Below are positions 46,208 to 54,623 of a stretch of DNA of 64,000 nucleotides, in pieces. The stretch comes from Aliidiomarina sedimenti (lineage in GTDB: Bacteria > Pseudomonadota > Gammaproteobacteria > Enterobacterales > Alteromonadaceae): NCBI RefSeq assembly GCF_003986955.1, contig NZ_PIPN01000001.1:682001-746000 (forward strand). The letters are read 5' to 3'. Position numbers and translations under genes: made by a program. How positions within the stretch are numbered: the first letter of the stretch is position 1; each line of letters begins with the position of its first letter. Under the pieces are notes generated by a model. That model worked only from the letters and a program-made list of their open reading frames with translations. It did not search any database and was not told the DNA's origin.

Positions 46208-47071
46208 ATGCTCACCCTATCACTGGTAACTCTGCTTTGGGCATTTAGTTTCTCCCTTATCGGGGTTTATCTATCCGCCGATGTTGATGCTTATATTGCT
46301 GTTTTTATTCGAATGTTATTGGCATTCTTACTTTTACTTCCCTTTTTAAAAACCAGCTACATTACCAAACGAAAAGCTATTTCATTGACATTTCTAGGTG
46401 CCATTCAAATTGGCATCATGTACATACTTTTGTACCATGCATTTAATTACATCAGTATCGCCGAGGTTCTTCTATTTACTGTTTTCACCCCCTTATATAT
46501 CACCCTTACCGATGAGCTTCTGATAAATAAAAAGGCGTTACCCTGGCAATGGTGGGGGGCTGCTCTGCTTGCTGTTTGCGGTGCTGCAATTATTCGCTAC
46601 GAAAACATAAGTGAAGGATTTATTTACGGTTTCCTCTTAATTCAAGGGGCCAATATTTGTTTTGCCCTGGGTCAGGTTGGCTACAAACGCTTGCCTTTAG
46701 GTAACCCCAAAGAACAACGTCAGGTGTATGCGTTGTTCTTCCTTGGTGCTTTATTGGTTAGCGCTATTGCTGCACTGCTATTTGCCGATTGGTCGCGGTC
46801 TCCGCAAACTACCATGCAATGGGGTGTCCTCCTCTGGCTCGGACTGGTTGCGTCTGGCGTAGGTTATCTGGCATGGAGCATTGCCAGCAAACAGGTAAAT
46901 ACGGGTCAACTGGCAACCATGAACAATGTACTAATTCCGGCTGGTTTATTAATTAACTTTATTTTTTGGGGATCTGACATTAATTGGATTAAGCTTTTCC
47001 TCGGTGGTATTATTATCGGGCTAGGTGTGCTCCTTGCGGGTAGTAGAGTTAGGCTTATTAGTAAAGCATAA
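46208..47071 (+). CDS. EamA-family (DMT superfamily) transporter
   Basis: A 287-residue inner-membrane protein with about ten hydrophobic helices in two EamA repeats (LLWAFSFSLIGVYLS near the start and GLVASGVGYLAWSIASKQV in the second half). Members export amino acids or other metabolites; substrate cannot be read. The gene is more A+T-rich than its neighbours, especially in its first 350 bp, which could point to a different origin. Ribosome binding site AAGGA. Ends before a clear terminator. Confidence 0.9.
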   Translation: MLTLSLVTLLWAFSFSLIGVYLSADVDAYIAVFIRMLLAFLLLLPFLKTSYITKRKAISLTFLGAIQIGIMYILLYHAFNYISIAEVLLFTVFTPLYITLTDELLINKKALPWQWWGAALLAVCGAAIIRYENISEGFIYGFLLIQGANICFALGQVGYKRLPLGNPKEQRQVYALFFLGALLVSAIAALLFADWSRSPQTTMQWGVLLWLGLVASGVGYLAWSIASKQVNTGQLATMNNVLIPAGLLINFIFWGSDINWIKLFLGGIIIGLGVLLAGSRVRLISKA

Positions 47072-47101
47072 AGCCTTTAATTTACGGTAAATTTTCAAAA
47101 T

Positions 47102-47137
47102 AAAAGGGGTCACCAGTTTGGGCGACCCCTTTTATTT
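47102..47137 (+). terminator. Rho-independent terminator after the EamA transporter
   Basis: AAAAGGGGTC (47102-47111), a 12-nt loop, GACCCCTTTT (47124-47133), then ATTT. Ten-pair stem; it ends the AraC-DUF1289-EamA transcript. The A+T-rich remainder of the gap up to 47320 probably holds the promoter of the OmpA-like gene, but I see no near-consensus pair. Confidence 0.8.
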
Positions 47138-47320
47138 ACATAAGTTCCTCGACAGAAAACCTCTCAAATATAAGTACGTAAAAAACAAGAAAAAACAGCA
47201 AGTAAAAATAATGCAAACAAATTTTTATTTCTAATTAACTGGTCTATGATTATTTCAGCACCGGGGTAGAACGATGCCTTCAAATATTTAGTTCGGAAAT
47301 AAAGCATAAGGAAAAGACCA

Positions 47321-48409
47321 ATGCGTACTTGTTTTGTAAAAACCACCGCCGTTTCAGCTGCTGTATTAATGGGGTTAATTAGTACCGCTGCTTTAAGTCA
47401 GTCTCAAAGCGACGAACATACCTACTTTGGTGTGCGTCTGGGACTCATGAATTCGGACAGTGACCGCTTCATTAATATTGATGATGTCGGCTTTGATTAC
47501 GACGATGGCTTCAGCCACCTTGGTTACGGCCTGCAATTAGGTCATCGCTTCGGCAACGGCTGGGAAATCCGCTCCTACTATGATCGCCTTAACACGGATG
47601 TAGTGGGTGCTTCAGACGACAACGGCCATAGCTATGGTGTCGATGGTCTGTATAATTTCCGTAACGGTATTTACCTGGGCCTTGGTGCCAACCACACCAG
47701 CTTTAACGATGCCAGTGACCGCTTCCTTCGCGGTACACTTGGTTATTCGTTGCCCATCGGTGAACGCTGGAACGCCCGGGTTGAATATGCCTACCAATCG
47801 GCCAGCGACTTTGATGACCAGTACCTAGGCCTGTCAATGAACTATGCTTTCGGTTTCCGCTCTGCTGAGCGCACTGAGCCACGTCCGGCACAACCGGCCC
47901 CGGCTCAGGAAACCAGTCGTGATTCAGACCGTGATGGTGTCCCTGATAATCGTGATCAGTGCCCTAACACACCTCGTGGCCATGTAGTTGACGACGAAGG
48001 CTGTAGCGTGATGGTCGAGCAGAATATTCGTCACGAGCTGATTGTTAACTTCGAGTTTGATTCCGCCGATGTACGTAGCCGCTTCTACGGTGATATCGAA
48101 GAATTAGGCGCCTTAATGCGCGACCACGAAGATGTCAGCATTGAAATTGGTGGTCACGCTGATTTAATTGGTCCTGACGACTACAACCAGGACTTATCTG
48201 AGCGCCGTGCTGAGGCTGTCAAACAGGTCCTGGTGGAACGTTTTGATATCAGTGCAGACCGCATTTCAACCCGTGGTTACGGCAAACGCCGTCCGGTAGT
48301 AGATGAAATAAGCCTGGAAGCGAACCCACGCAACCGTCGCATTGAAGCGACCTTATCGACTACAGAGGAAGTACCGCTGACTGAAGAAATGCAACGCCGC
48401 GGTTACTAA
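47321..48409 (+). CDS. OmpA/OprF-type porin-like outer membrane protein
   Basis: The 362-residue precursor has a signal peptide (about 1-27), an eight-strand OmpA-like beta-barrel (about 33-183; YFGVRLGLMNSDSDRF, YGLQLGHRF, WEIRSYYDRLN), a calcium-binding TSP3-type linker (DSDRDGVPDNRDQCPNTP) and a C-terminal OmpA peptidoglycan-binding domain (about 235-350; IEIGGHADLIGPDDYN..LSERRA). It likely anchors the outer membrane to the cell wall. Strong ribosome binding site AAGGAAAAG. The next gene encodes a related barrel without the OmpA domain. Confidence 0.93.
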   Translation: MRTCFVKTTAVSAAVLMGLISTAALSQSQSDEHTYFGVRLGLMNSDSDRFINIDDVGFDYDDGFSHLGYGLQLGHRFGNGWEIRSYYDRLNTDVVGASDDNGHSYGVDGLYNFRNGIYLGLGANHTSFNDASDRFLRGTLGYSLPIGERWNARVEYAYQSASDFDDQYLGLSMNYAFGFRSAERTEPRPAQPAPAQETSRDSDRDGVPDNRDQCPNTPRGHVVDDEGCSVMVEQNIRHELIVNFEFDSADVRSRFYGDIEELGALMRDHEDVSIEIGGHADLIGPDDYNQDLSERRAEAVKQVLVERFDISADRISTRGYGKRRPVVDEISLEANPRNRRIEATLSTTEEVPLTEEMQRRGY

Positions 48410-48441
48410 TCCCGCACTCTTCATAGCGAAACTAAGATTGT

Positions 48442-48470
48442 AAAAGCGAGGCTACGGCCTCGCTTTTTTT
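48442..48470 (+). terminator. Rho-independent terminator after the OmpA-like gene
   Basis: AAAAGCGAGGC, short loop, GCCTCGCTTTTTTT. Strong stem with a seven-T tail, separating the two barrel genes into distinct transcripts. Confidence 0.9.
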
Positions 48471-48556
48471 ATCTGGGTTACTATGCTAGCATTTTTGAAA
48501 TATCTTTATATATCAATAACTTAGTATCTATCTACTATAACAAAAGGTACATCAAG

Positions 48557-49204
48557 ATGCGAAATAGACCCCTCTTTCTAGTAATAACTGTTGCTACATC
48601 AATAGCTTCGGTCCTGCTGACCTTTTCCCCACCTGCCTATTCAGCCGTTGAAGCTGGTACTTTTGGCGGAGTCAGATTAGGTGTGTTTAAACCCAGCGCA
48701 GACAGGTTCATCCTGCGCAATGGGGAATCTTATGAGTATCGCGATGAATTCGGCAATATGGCGTACGGTCTGCAATTTGGGCATACCTTTGCCAACCAGT
48801 GGCAACTGCGCAGTTACTATGACCGTCTTAATCTGAATGTTCGCGCCGGCGAAAGCGACGGTCAATTCGAGGCAAGAGGCCATAGTTATGGAGTGGATCT
48901 TATCTATCAAAGCCAGCACGGCTTGTACGCGGGACTTGGTATCAATAGTACCCGCAGCAATAAGCAAAAGGATGCCCTGCCACGCGCTACGCTCGGCTAT
49001 CGGATGGACTTAAAAGATCGCTTCTTTACGACCCTTGAATACAACGTTCAACACGACAGCGACTTCACCGACCAGCAAATTAGCTGGACCCTGAACTACC
49101 ATCTGGGTCGCGATGCACGGCAGCAGATGCTTCCGCGTGAATTCAGAGAGCGTCGTGCCAGACGTGCGCAGTCGTCAGGTGGAAATCCATCTCCACCACA
49201 ATAA
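48557..49204 (+). CDS. Outer membrane beta-barrel protein, paralogue of the preceding OmpA barrel
   Basis: The 215-residue precursor has a signal peptide (cleavage near AYSA) and an eight-strand barrel matching that of the gene at 47321 strand by strand (FGGVRLGVFKPSADRFIL, YGLQFGHTF, WQLRSYYDRLNLNV, HSYGVDL, LYAGLGIN, ATLGYRM, LEYNVQHDSDFTDQQ). After the last strand it has only a short basic tail (RERRARRAQSSGG) in place of the linker and OmpA domain. Function unknown. Ribosome binding site AAAGG. It has its own upstream A+T-rich region (48471-48556). Confidence 0.85.
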   Translation: MRNRPLFLVITVATSIASVLLTFSPPAYSAVEAGTFGGVRLGVFKPSADRFILRNGESYEYRDEFGNMAYGLQFGHTFANQWQLRSYYDRLNLNVRAGESDGQFEARGHSYGVDLIYQSQHGLYAGLGINSTRSNKQKDALPRATLGYRMDLKDRFFTTLEYNVQHDSDFTDQQISWTLNYHLGRDARQQMLPREFRERRARRAQSSGGNPSPPQ

Positions 49205-49225
49205 ATAACCGCTACTAAATCCGGA

Positions 49226-50407
49226 TTAGATAACTTCAACGGTCAGTGCAACGGCCTCACCACCACCAATACAAAGTGAGGCCAGTCCACGACGTTTATT
49301 TTGCTGTTTTAATGCATGCAGTAAGGTAACCAGAATACGCGCACCGCTGGCACCAATTGGATGCCCCAGGGCACAGGCACCGCCATTAACGTTGACTTTG
49401 CTGTCATCCAGCTGCATTTCCTTAATTGCCAGCATAGTGACCATGGCAAACGCTTCGTTAATTTCCCACAGATCGATGTCATCTTTTGTCCAGCCCGCTT
49501 TTTCCAGCGCCGCTTCCATCGCTCCTACCGGCGCTATAGTGAACTCTGATGGTTTGCGGGCAAAAGTCGCATGGCTGGCAATCCGGGCGAGCGGTTGCAG
49601 ACCGCGCTTTTCTGCTTCATCAGCTCGCATCAGCACCAAGGCCGCTGCGCCGTCTGAAATCGAGCTGGAATTCGCCGCTGTCACCGTACCGTCTTTGGCA
49701 AACGCGGGACGTAGCTGAGGTATTTTATCCAGTCGTGCCTTGCCTGGTTGCTCATCAATAGCAACTGTCACATCGCCTTTGCGCGTGCTGTAGGTGACCG
49801 CTTCAACTTCAGCTTCAAAAGCACCCTCTTCAATTGCTTTTTGAGCACGCTGCAATGAACGGATTGCAAAGTCATCCATTTGCTCCCGGCTAAAGCCATA
49901 GTCATCCGCAGTCGATTGCGCAAAACAGCCCATCGCTTTGTTGTCATACGCATCTTCAAGGCCGTCAAACATCATATGATCGAGCATTTTTGCATGACCC
50001 ATACGGTAGCCCTGGCGGGCCTGCGGTAATACATAGGGGGCATTCGACATACTTTCCATACCACCGGCAACCATCACATTCGCGCTACCTGCTTTAAGCA
50101 GATCGTGGGCAAACATGACCGTCTTTAAGCCTGAACCACAGACTTTGTTTACTGTGGTTGCACCCGCTGATAATGGCAATCCGGCAGCCAGGGCTGCCTG
50201 TCGCGCCGGGGCCTGACCTAACGCTGCAGGCAAAACACAGCCCATAAATACTTCATCTACGTCGCTGCCTTCAATTCCAGCACGGGAAACCGCTGATTTA
50301 ATAGCCGTCGCACCCAGCTCGGTTGCTTTGACCGGCGCTAGTTCGCCTTGAAAACCACCCATCGGGGTGCGCACCGCAGATACAATTACGATATCGTCAG
50401 ACTTCAC
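49226..50407 (-). CDS. Acetyl-CoA C-acetyltransferase (thiolase)
   Basis: A 393-residue type II thiolase. The acylation Cys is in VNKVCGSGLK (about residue 88), NEAFAM and GGACALGHPIGASGAR carry the His, and the second Cys lies in CIGGGEAVA near 378. It probably splits acetoacetyl-CoA formed by the AACS at 57636, closing leucine catabolism, although use on 2-methylacetoacetyl-CoA is possible. The start is GTG with GGAGG 6 nt upstream. It is divergent from liuR, across a shared LiuR-type operator. Confidence 0.94.
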   Translation of the reverse strand: MKSDDIVIVSAVRTPMGGFQGELAPVKATELGATAIKSAVSRAGIEGSDVDEVFMGCVLPAALGQAPARQAALAAGLPLSAGATTVNKVCGSGLKTVMFAHDLLKAGSANVMVAGGMESMSNAPYVLPQARQGYRMGHAKMLDHMMFDGLEDAYDNKAMGCFAQSTADDYGFSREQMDDFAIRSLQRAQKAIEEGAFEAEVEAVTYSTRKGDVTVAIDEQPGKARLDKIPQLRPAFAKDGTVTAANSSSISDGAAALVLMRADEAEKRGLQPLARIASHATFARKPSEFTIAPVGAMEAALEKAGWTKDDIDLWEINEAFAMVTMLAIKEMQLDDSKVNVNGGACALGHPIGASGARILVTLLHALKQQNKRRGLASLCIGGGEAVALTVEVI

Positions 50408-50440
50408 AGTAAACCTCCAGATACAGCCACCCGCTTGTGT

Positions 50441-50470
50441 ATGTCAGGTGACACTTTACGTTAACGTCAA
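50441..50470 (-). promoter_or_regulatory. Putative thiolase promoter overlapping the LiuR-type operator
   Basis: Minus strand: TTGACG (50465-50470), 18-bp spacer, TGACAT (50441-50446). The -35 hexamer is the right half of the dyad at 50455-50470, so a bound regulator would cover it. MerR-family promoters often have longer than normal spacers. Confidence 0.35.
50455..50470. promoter_or_regulatory. Candidate LiuR operator (16-bp dyad)
   Basis: TTTACGTTAACGTCAA is a near-perfect palindrome (one mismatched pair at positions 3 and 14). It lies between the divergent thiolase and liuR genes. LiuR-binding sites reported for gammaproteobacteria are palindromes of this ACGTT/AACGT type, recalled from memory. 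No second copy of comparable quality was seen elsewhere in the window. Confidence 0.6.
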
Positions 50471-50531
50471 CTTCCCTTAAGCTTATCTCCCGATAAGGCT
50501 TAATTGCAAGTAGAAACGCTGGTAAACGACT

Positions 50532-50975
50532 ATGAGCATAACCAACAAAACCACGACTCCGGCACGCACCTTTAGTATTGGCGAACTTGCCCGGGAATTC
50601 GATATAACGACCCGCAGTATTCGTTTTTATGAGGATCAGGGGTTATTAGCGCCTAGCCGTCAGGGACAAACCCGCATCTATGGGGTCAAAGATAAGGTTC
50701 GGCTGAAACTTATTCTACGCGGTAAGCGGCTCGGTTTCACCCTGGCCGAAACCCGCCGTTTGTTTGAACTCTATGACCGTGACCAAAGTAGCGAGAACCA
50801 GCTTGCCACTATGCTTGAGCTAATCGATGACAAGAAGCTAACGCTGCAGCAGCAACTCGAAGACATTAATGTGTTGCTGCATGAATTAAAGACCGTAGAG
50901 CAACGTTGCCGGGCTGAACTCAACAGCATGCAAGGCTCTATTCAAAACAAAGATGATTCGGACCAGGTTGCCTGA
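50532..50975 (+). CDS. liuR: MerR-family regulator LiuR of branched-chain amino acid catabolism
   Basis: The 147-residue protein has a MerR winged helix-turn-helix at about 14-80 (FSIGELAREFDITTRSIRFY, EDQGLLAPSRQGQTRIY) and a C-terminal dimerisation coiled coil (LELIDDKKLTLQQQLEDI). No metal-binding Cys cluster is present, consistent with an organic effector. It heads the liuR-liuABCDE gene run; in Shewanella and relatives LiuR controls exactly this pathway. Confidence 0.92.
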   Translation: MSITNKTTTPARTFSIGELAREFDITTRSIRFYEDQGLLAPSRQGQTRIYGVKDKVRLKLILRGKRLGFTLAETRRLFELYDRDQSSENQLATMLELIDDKKLTLQQQLEDINVLLHELKTVEQRCRAELNSMQGSIQNKDDSDQVA

Positions 50976-51028
50976 TTACCTGTTCTTATTCGCTAATTTA
51001 GCTATCCGATGAAGTACGAGGAACCCTT

Positions 51029-52198
51029 ATGATCTCTCAATTCACCACTTTAAACTTCGACCTTGGCGAAACTGCTGACATGCTACGTGAGCACGTCAAC
51101 GCGTTCGCGCGGGAAGAAATTGCACCACGCGCCGCTCAAATCGATGAAGAGAATGTTTTTCCTCAAGAGCTCTGGCCTAAGCTGGGCGACATGGGGTTGC
51201 TTGGTATTACCGTCGAAGAAGAATTTGGTGGCTCAGGCATGGGCTACCTCGAACATGTGGTCGCGATGGAAGAAATCAGCCGTGCTTCAGCGTCTGTTGG
51301 TCTTAGCTTTGGTGCCCACTCTAATCTGTGCGTAAACCAGATCCGCCGTAACGGTAATCAGGCGCAGAAAGAGAAGTACCTGCCTAAACTGGTCACCGGT
51401 GAGCATGTTGGCGCGTTAGCAATGAGTGAGCCCAACGCCGGTTCAGACGTGGTGAGCATGAAGCTGCGGGCGAAAGAAGACGGCGATCATTATATCCTTA
51501 ACGGCAATAAAATGTGGATCACCAATGGTCCTGAAGCCAGCGTCTATGTTATTTACGCAAAAACCGATGTAGATGCCGGTTCACGTGGCATTACAGCCTT
51601 TATTGTTGAGCGGGACACCCCTGGCTTTAGCCAGGCGCAAAAGCTGGACAAACTTGGCATGCGTGGTTCGAATACCTGTGAACTGGTGTTTGAAGACGTG
51701 CGCATCCCGAAAGAAAATATTCTCGGCGAACTGAACCGAGGCGTCGAAGTACTGATGTCCGGCCTGGATTATGAGCGTGTGGTACTGGCAGCAGGCCCAC
51801 TGGGAATCATGCAGGCCTGTCTTGACGTGGTTGTGCCCTATGTTCATGAGCGTACCCAGTTCGGCAAATCAATTGGTGAATTCCAACTGGTACAGGGCAA
51901 AGTAGCCGACATGTACACCCGCATGAACGCGGCCCGTGCCTATGTTTACACCGTAGCTAAAGCCTGTGACCGTGGTGAAACTACGCGCAAAGACGCCGCA
52001 GCGGTTATTCTTTATGCGGCAGAACTGGCCACACAAATGGCGCTGGATGCAATTCAGCTGCTTGGTGGCAACGGCTATATTAACGAGTACCCAACCGGGC
52101 GTTTATTGCGCGATGCAAAACTCTATGAGATCGGTGCCGGTACCTCCGAGATCCGTCGGATGCTAATCGGTCGTGAGTTGTTCACAGAATCTAAGTAA
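51029..52198 (+). CDS. liuA: Isovaleryl-CoA dehydrogenase
   Basis: LiuA oxidises isovaleryl-CoA to 3-methylcrotonyl-CoA. The 389-residue acyl-CoA dehydrogenase has [18 protein letters not shown] in the FAD region. Its catalytic Glu is in [14 protein letters not shown] (about residue 250), the position special to isovaleryl-CoA dehydrogenases, while the usual C-terminal Glu site reads GAGTSEIRR with Gly. This distinguishes it clearly from the isobutyryl-CoA dehydrogenase at 42238. Electrons pass to ETF/ETF-QO. First enzyme gene after liuR. Confidence 0.95.
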   Translation: MISQFTTLNFDLGETADMLREHVNAFAREEIAPRAAQIDEENVFPQELWPKLGDMGLLGITVEEEFGGSGMGYLEHVVAMEEISRASASVGLSFGAHSNLCVNQIRRNGNQAQKEKYLPKLVTGEHVGALAMSEPNAGSDVVSMKLRAKEDGDHYILNGNKMWITNGPEASVYVIYAKTDVDAGSRGITAFIVERDTPGFSQAQKLDKLGMRGSNTCELVFEDVRIPKENILGELNRGVEVLMSGLDYERVVLAAGPLGIMQACLDVVVPYVHERTQFGKSIGEFQLVQGKVADMYTRMNAARAYVYTVAKACDRGETTRKDAAAVILYAAELATQMALDAIQLLGGNGYINEYPTGRLLRDAKLYEIGAGTSEIRRMLIGRELFTESK

Positions 52199-52210
52199 GG
52201 AGAGCTCAGC

Positions 52211-53818
52211 GTGACAGTGCTAACTAGCAAAGTTAATGTTCGTGATGAGAATTTCCAGGCCAACCATCAGGCCATGGCAGACCTGGTCAGCGAGCTAAAC
52301 AGTAAAGTCGAACAAATTAAGCTCGGTGGCGGTGAAGCCTTGCAGGAGCGTCATAAGTCGCGTGGTAAGTTGCTTGCCCGTGACCGTATTGAGCGCTTGC
52401 TCGACCCTGGTTCGCCGTTTCTTGAAATCGGTCAGTTCGCGGCCTGGGAGGTCTACGAAGACTATGTTCCGGCGGCGGGCGTGGTTGCTGGCGTCGGTCA
52501 GGTCGAAGGCGTACAGTGCATGATCGTCGCCAACGACGCGACCGTTAAGGGCGGCACCTATTACCCATTGACCGTCAAAAAACATCTGCGAGCTCAGGAA
52601 ATTGCTGAGCGCTGCCACCTGCCCTGCATTTATCTGGTGGATTCCGGTGGCGCTAACCTGCCACGTCAGGACGAAGTATTCCCGGACCGTGATCATTTCG
52701 GCCGGATCTTCTTCAATCAGGCCACCATGTCTGCCAAAGGCATTCCACAAATCGCTGTCGTCATGGGTTTATGCACCGCTGGCGGTGCCTATGTGCCAGC
52801 AATGGCCGATGAAAGCATTATCGTCAAAGAGCAAGGCACCATTTTCCTCGCCGGGCCCCCATTGGTTAAAGCGGCGACGGGTGAAGAAGTCAGTGCTGAG
52901 GAGCTTGGCGGTGCCGATGTTCACACCCGTATTTCAGGGGTTGCCGACCACTTTGCGGTCAGTGACGAGCATGCACTTGATCTGGCACGTCGTTCAGTTT
53001 CCCGCCTTAATCACAAGTTGCCAGAGCAACCAGTGATTAATGACGTCAAAGCCCCCCGCTACGCCGCCGACGAAATTTACGGCATTGTCGGTACCGATCT
53101 GCGTAAACCCTACGATGTTCGTGAAGTGATTGCGCGGGTGGTAGACGACTCGGACTTTGATGAGTTTAAACAGAACTACGGCAACACGCTGGTTACCGGT
53201 TTTGCCCGCATTCACGGCTACCCGGTCGGTATCGTTGCCAACAACGGTATTCTGTTCTCGGAATCAGCGCAAAAAGGCGCGCACTTTATCGAACTCTGTG
53301 CCCAGCGCAAGATCCCACTGGTCTTTTTGCAGAACATCACCGGTTTTATGGTCGGCAAAAAATACGAAGCCGAAGGGATCGCCAAACACGGTGCCAAAAT
53401 GGTCATGGCCGTCAGCTGCGCTAAAGTTCCTAAATTTACCGTTCTTATCGGTGGCAGCTACGGTGCAGGTAACTACGGCATGTGTGGCCGCGCCTATGAC
53501 CCAACCATGATGTTCATGTGGCCTAATGCCCGAATCTCGGTGATGGGCGGCGAACAGGCCGCTGGTGTAATGGCCACCGTCACCCGTGACGGCATGGAGC
53601 GCAAAGGCAAGAGCTGGAGCGATGCCGAGGAAGCTGAGTTTAAGAAGCCCATCGTCGAGCAGTATGAACAACAGGGTCACCCCTACTACGCGTCAGGCCG
53701 CTTGTGGGACGATGGTATTATCGACCCGGCGCAAACCCGTACCGTGCTTGGCTTAAGTATCGCCGCATCACTCAATGCACCGATTGAAGACACACGCTTT
53801 GGCGTGTTCCGCATGTAG
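52211..53818 (+). CDS. liuB: 3-methylcrotonyl-CoA carboxylase, beta (carboxyltransferase) subunit
   Basis: LiuB transfers CO2 from biotin on LiuD to 3-methylcrotonyl-CoA, giving 3-methylglutaconyl-CoA. The 535-residue carboxyltransferase shows [57 protein letters not shown] and [20 protein letters not shown], specific for the MCC group. The start is GTG with AAGGAGA upstream. It pairs with LiuD two genes downstream. Confidence 0.96.
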   Translation: MTVLTSKVNVRDENFQANHQAMADLVSELNSKVEQIKLGGGEALQERHKSRGKLLARDRIERLLDPGSPFLEIGQFAAWEVYEDYVPAAGVVAGVGQVEGVQCMIVANDATVKGGTYYPLTVKKHLRAQEIAERCHLPCIYLVDSGGANLPRQDEVFPDRDHFGRIFFNQATMSAKGIPQIAVVMGLCTAGGAYVPAMADESIIVKEQGTIFLAGPPLVKAATGEEVSAEELGGADVHTRISGVADHFAVSDEHALDLARRSVSRLNHKLPEQPVINDVKAPRYAADEIYGIVGTDLRKPYDVREVIARVVDDSDFDEFKQNYGNTLVTGFARIHGYPVGIVANNGILFSESAQKGAHFIELCAQRKIPLVFLQNITGFMVGKKYEAEGIAKHGAKMVMAVSCAKVPKFTVLIGGSYGAGNYGMCGRAYDPTMMFMWPNARISVMGGEQAAGVMATVTRDGMERKGKSWSDAEEAEFKKPIVEQYEQQGHPYYASGRLWDDGIIDPAQTRTVLGLSIAASLNAPIEDTRFGVFRM

Positions 53819-53826
53819 GAGATGCT

Positions 53827-54612
53827 ATGACTGACACCGTACTTTTCCATATAGACGCACAACAGGTTGCCTGGCTGACGCTGAATAAGCCGGAAGTTCA
53901 TAATGCGTTTGATGATCAGATTATCGCTCAGTTGCTTGCCCATTTACGCGATATCGAAGGCAACACCAGCGTGCGGGCCTTAGTGCTTAACTCCAATGGC
54001 AAGAATTTTAGCGCGGGTGCTGACCTTGGCTGGATGCGTTCGATGGCCGCCAAAAACCGTGAGCAAAATGTTGCTGATGCGGGCGAACTTGGCCAGCTTA
54101 TGTATGAGCTGGATAACCTGCGGGTGCCAACCATTGCTTTGGTTCAGGGCGCAGCCTTTGGCGGCGCGGTTGGTCTGGCAGCATGCTGCGATATGGTGCT
54201 GGCCAACCCGGGCAGCTCATTTTGCCTCAGTGAAGTTAAAATCGGCTTGATTCCAGCGGTTATCTGCCCCTACGTGATCCGTAATATGGGTGCGCGGGCT
54301 GCCCGCCGTTATGTGTTAACGGCAGAACGCTTTTTCGCCGCCGACGCCATGCGCCACGGGCTGGTCACCGAAGTCACCGACGACCCCTTAACGGAGGCTG
54401 TTAAACCTCTGCTGCAGGCGATAGTTAACAATGGTCCGGCTGCAGTTGCAGCGGCCAAACGGCTGCTGCTTGATATTCATCAGCGCCCTATTAATGAAGA
54501 CGTTGTGCGCACCACGGTTGAACGCATCGCTGATATCCGCGTTTCTGACGAAGGTCAGGAAGGGTTATCAGCGTTCCTGGAAAAACGCAAAGCTGGCTGG
54601 CTCACCAACTAA
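53827..54612 (+). CDS. liuC: Methylglutaconyl-CoA hydratase
   Basis: LiuC hydrates 3-methylglutaconyl-CoA to HMG-CoA. The 261-residue crotonase-fold protein has NGKNFSAGADLGWMRSM (about 58-74), GAAFGGAVGLAACCD and SEVKIGLIPAVICPYV. The ADLGWMR variant and its place between the two carboxylase genes support this specificity over a generic enoyl-CoA hydratase. Ribosome binding site GTAGGAG, 8 nt after liuB. Confidence 0.93.
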   Translation: MTDTVLFHIDAQQVAWLTLNKPEVHNAFDDQIIAQLLAHLRDIEGNTSVRALVLNSNGKNFSAGADLGWMRSMAAKNREQNVADAGELGQLMYELDNLRVPTIALVQGAAFGGAVGLAACCDMVLANPGSSFCLSEVKIGLIPAVICPYVIRNMGARAARRYVLTAERFFAADAMRHGLVTEVTDDPLTEAVKPLLQAIVNNGPAAVAAAKRLLLDIHQRPINEDVVRTTVERIADIRVSDEGQEGLSAFLEKRKAGWLTN

Positions 54613-54623
54613 CGGTTGTTGTT

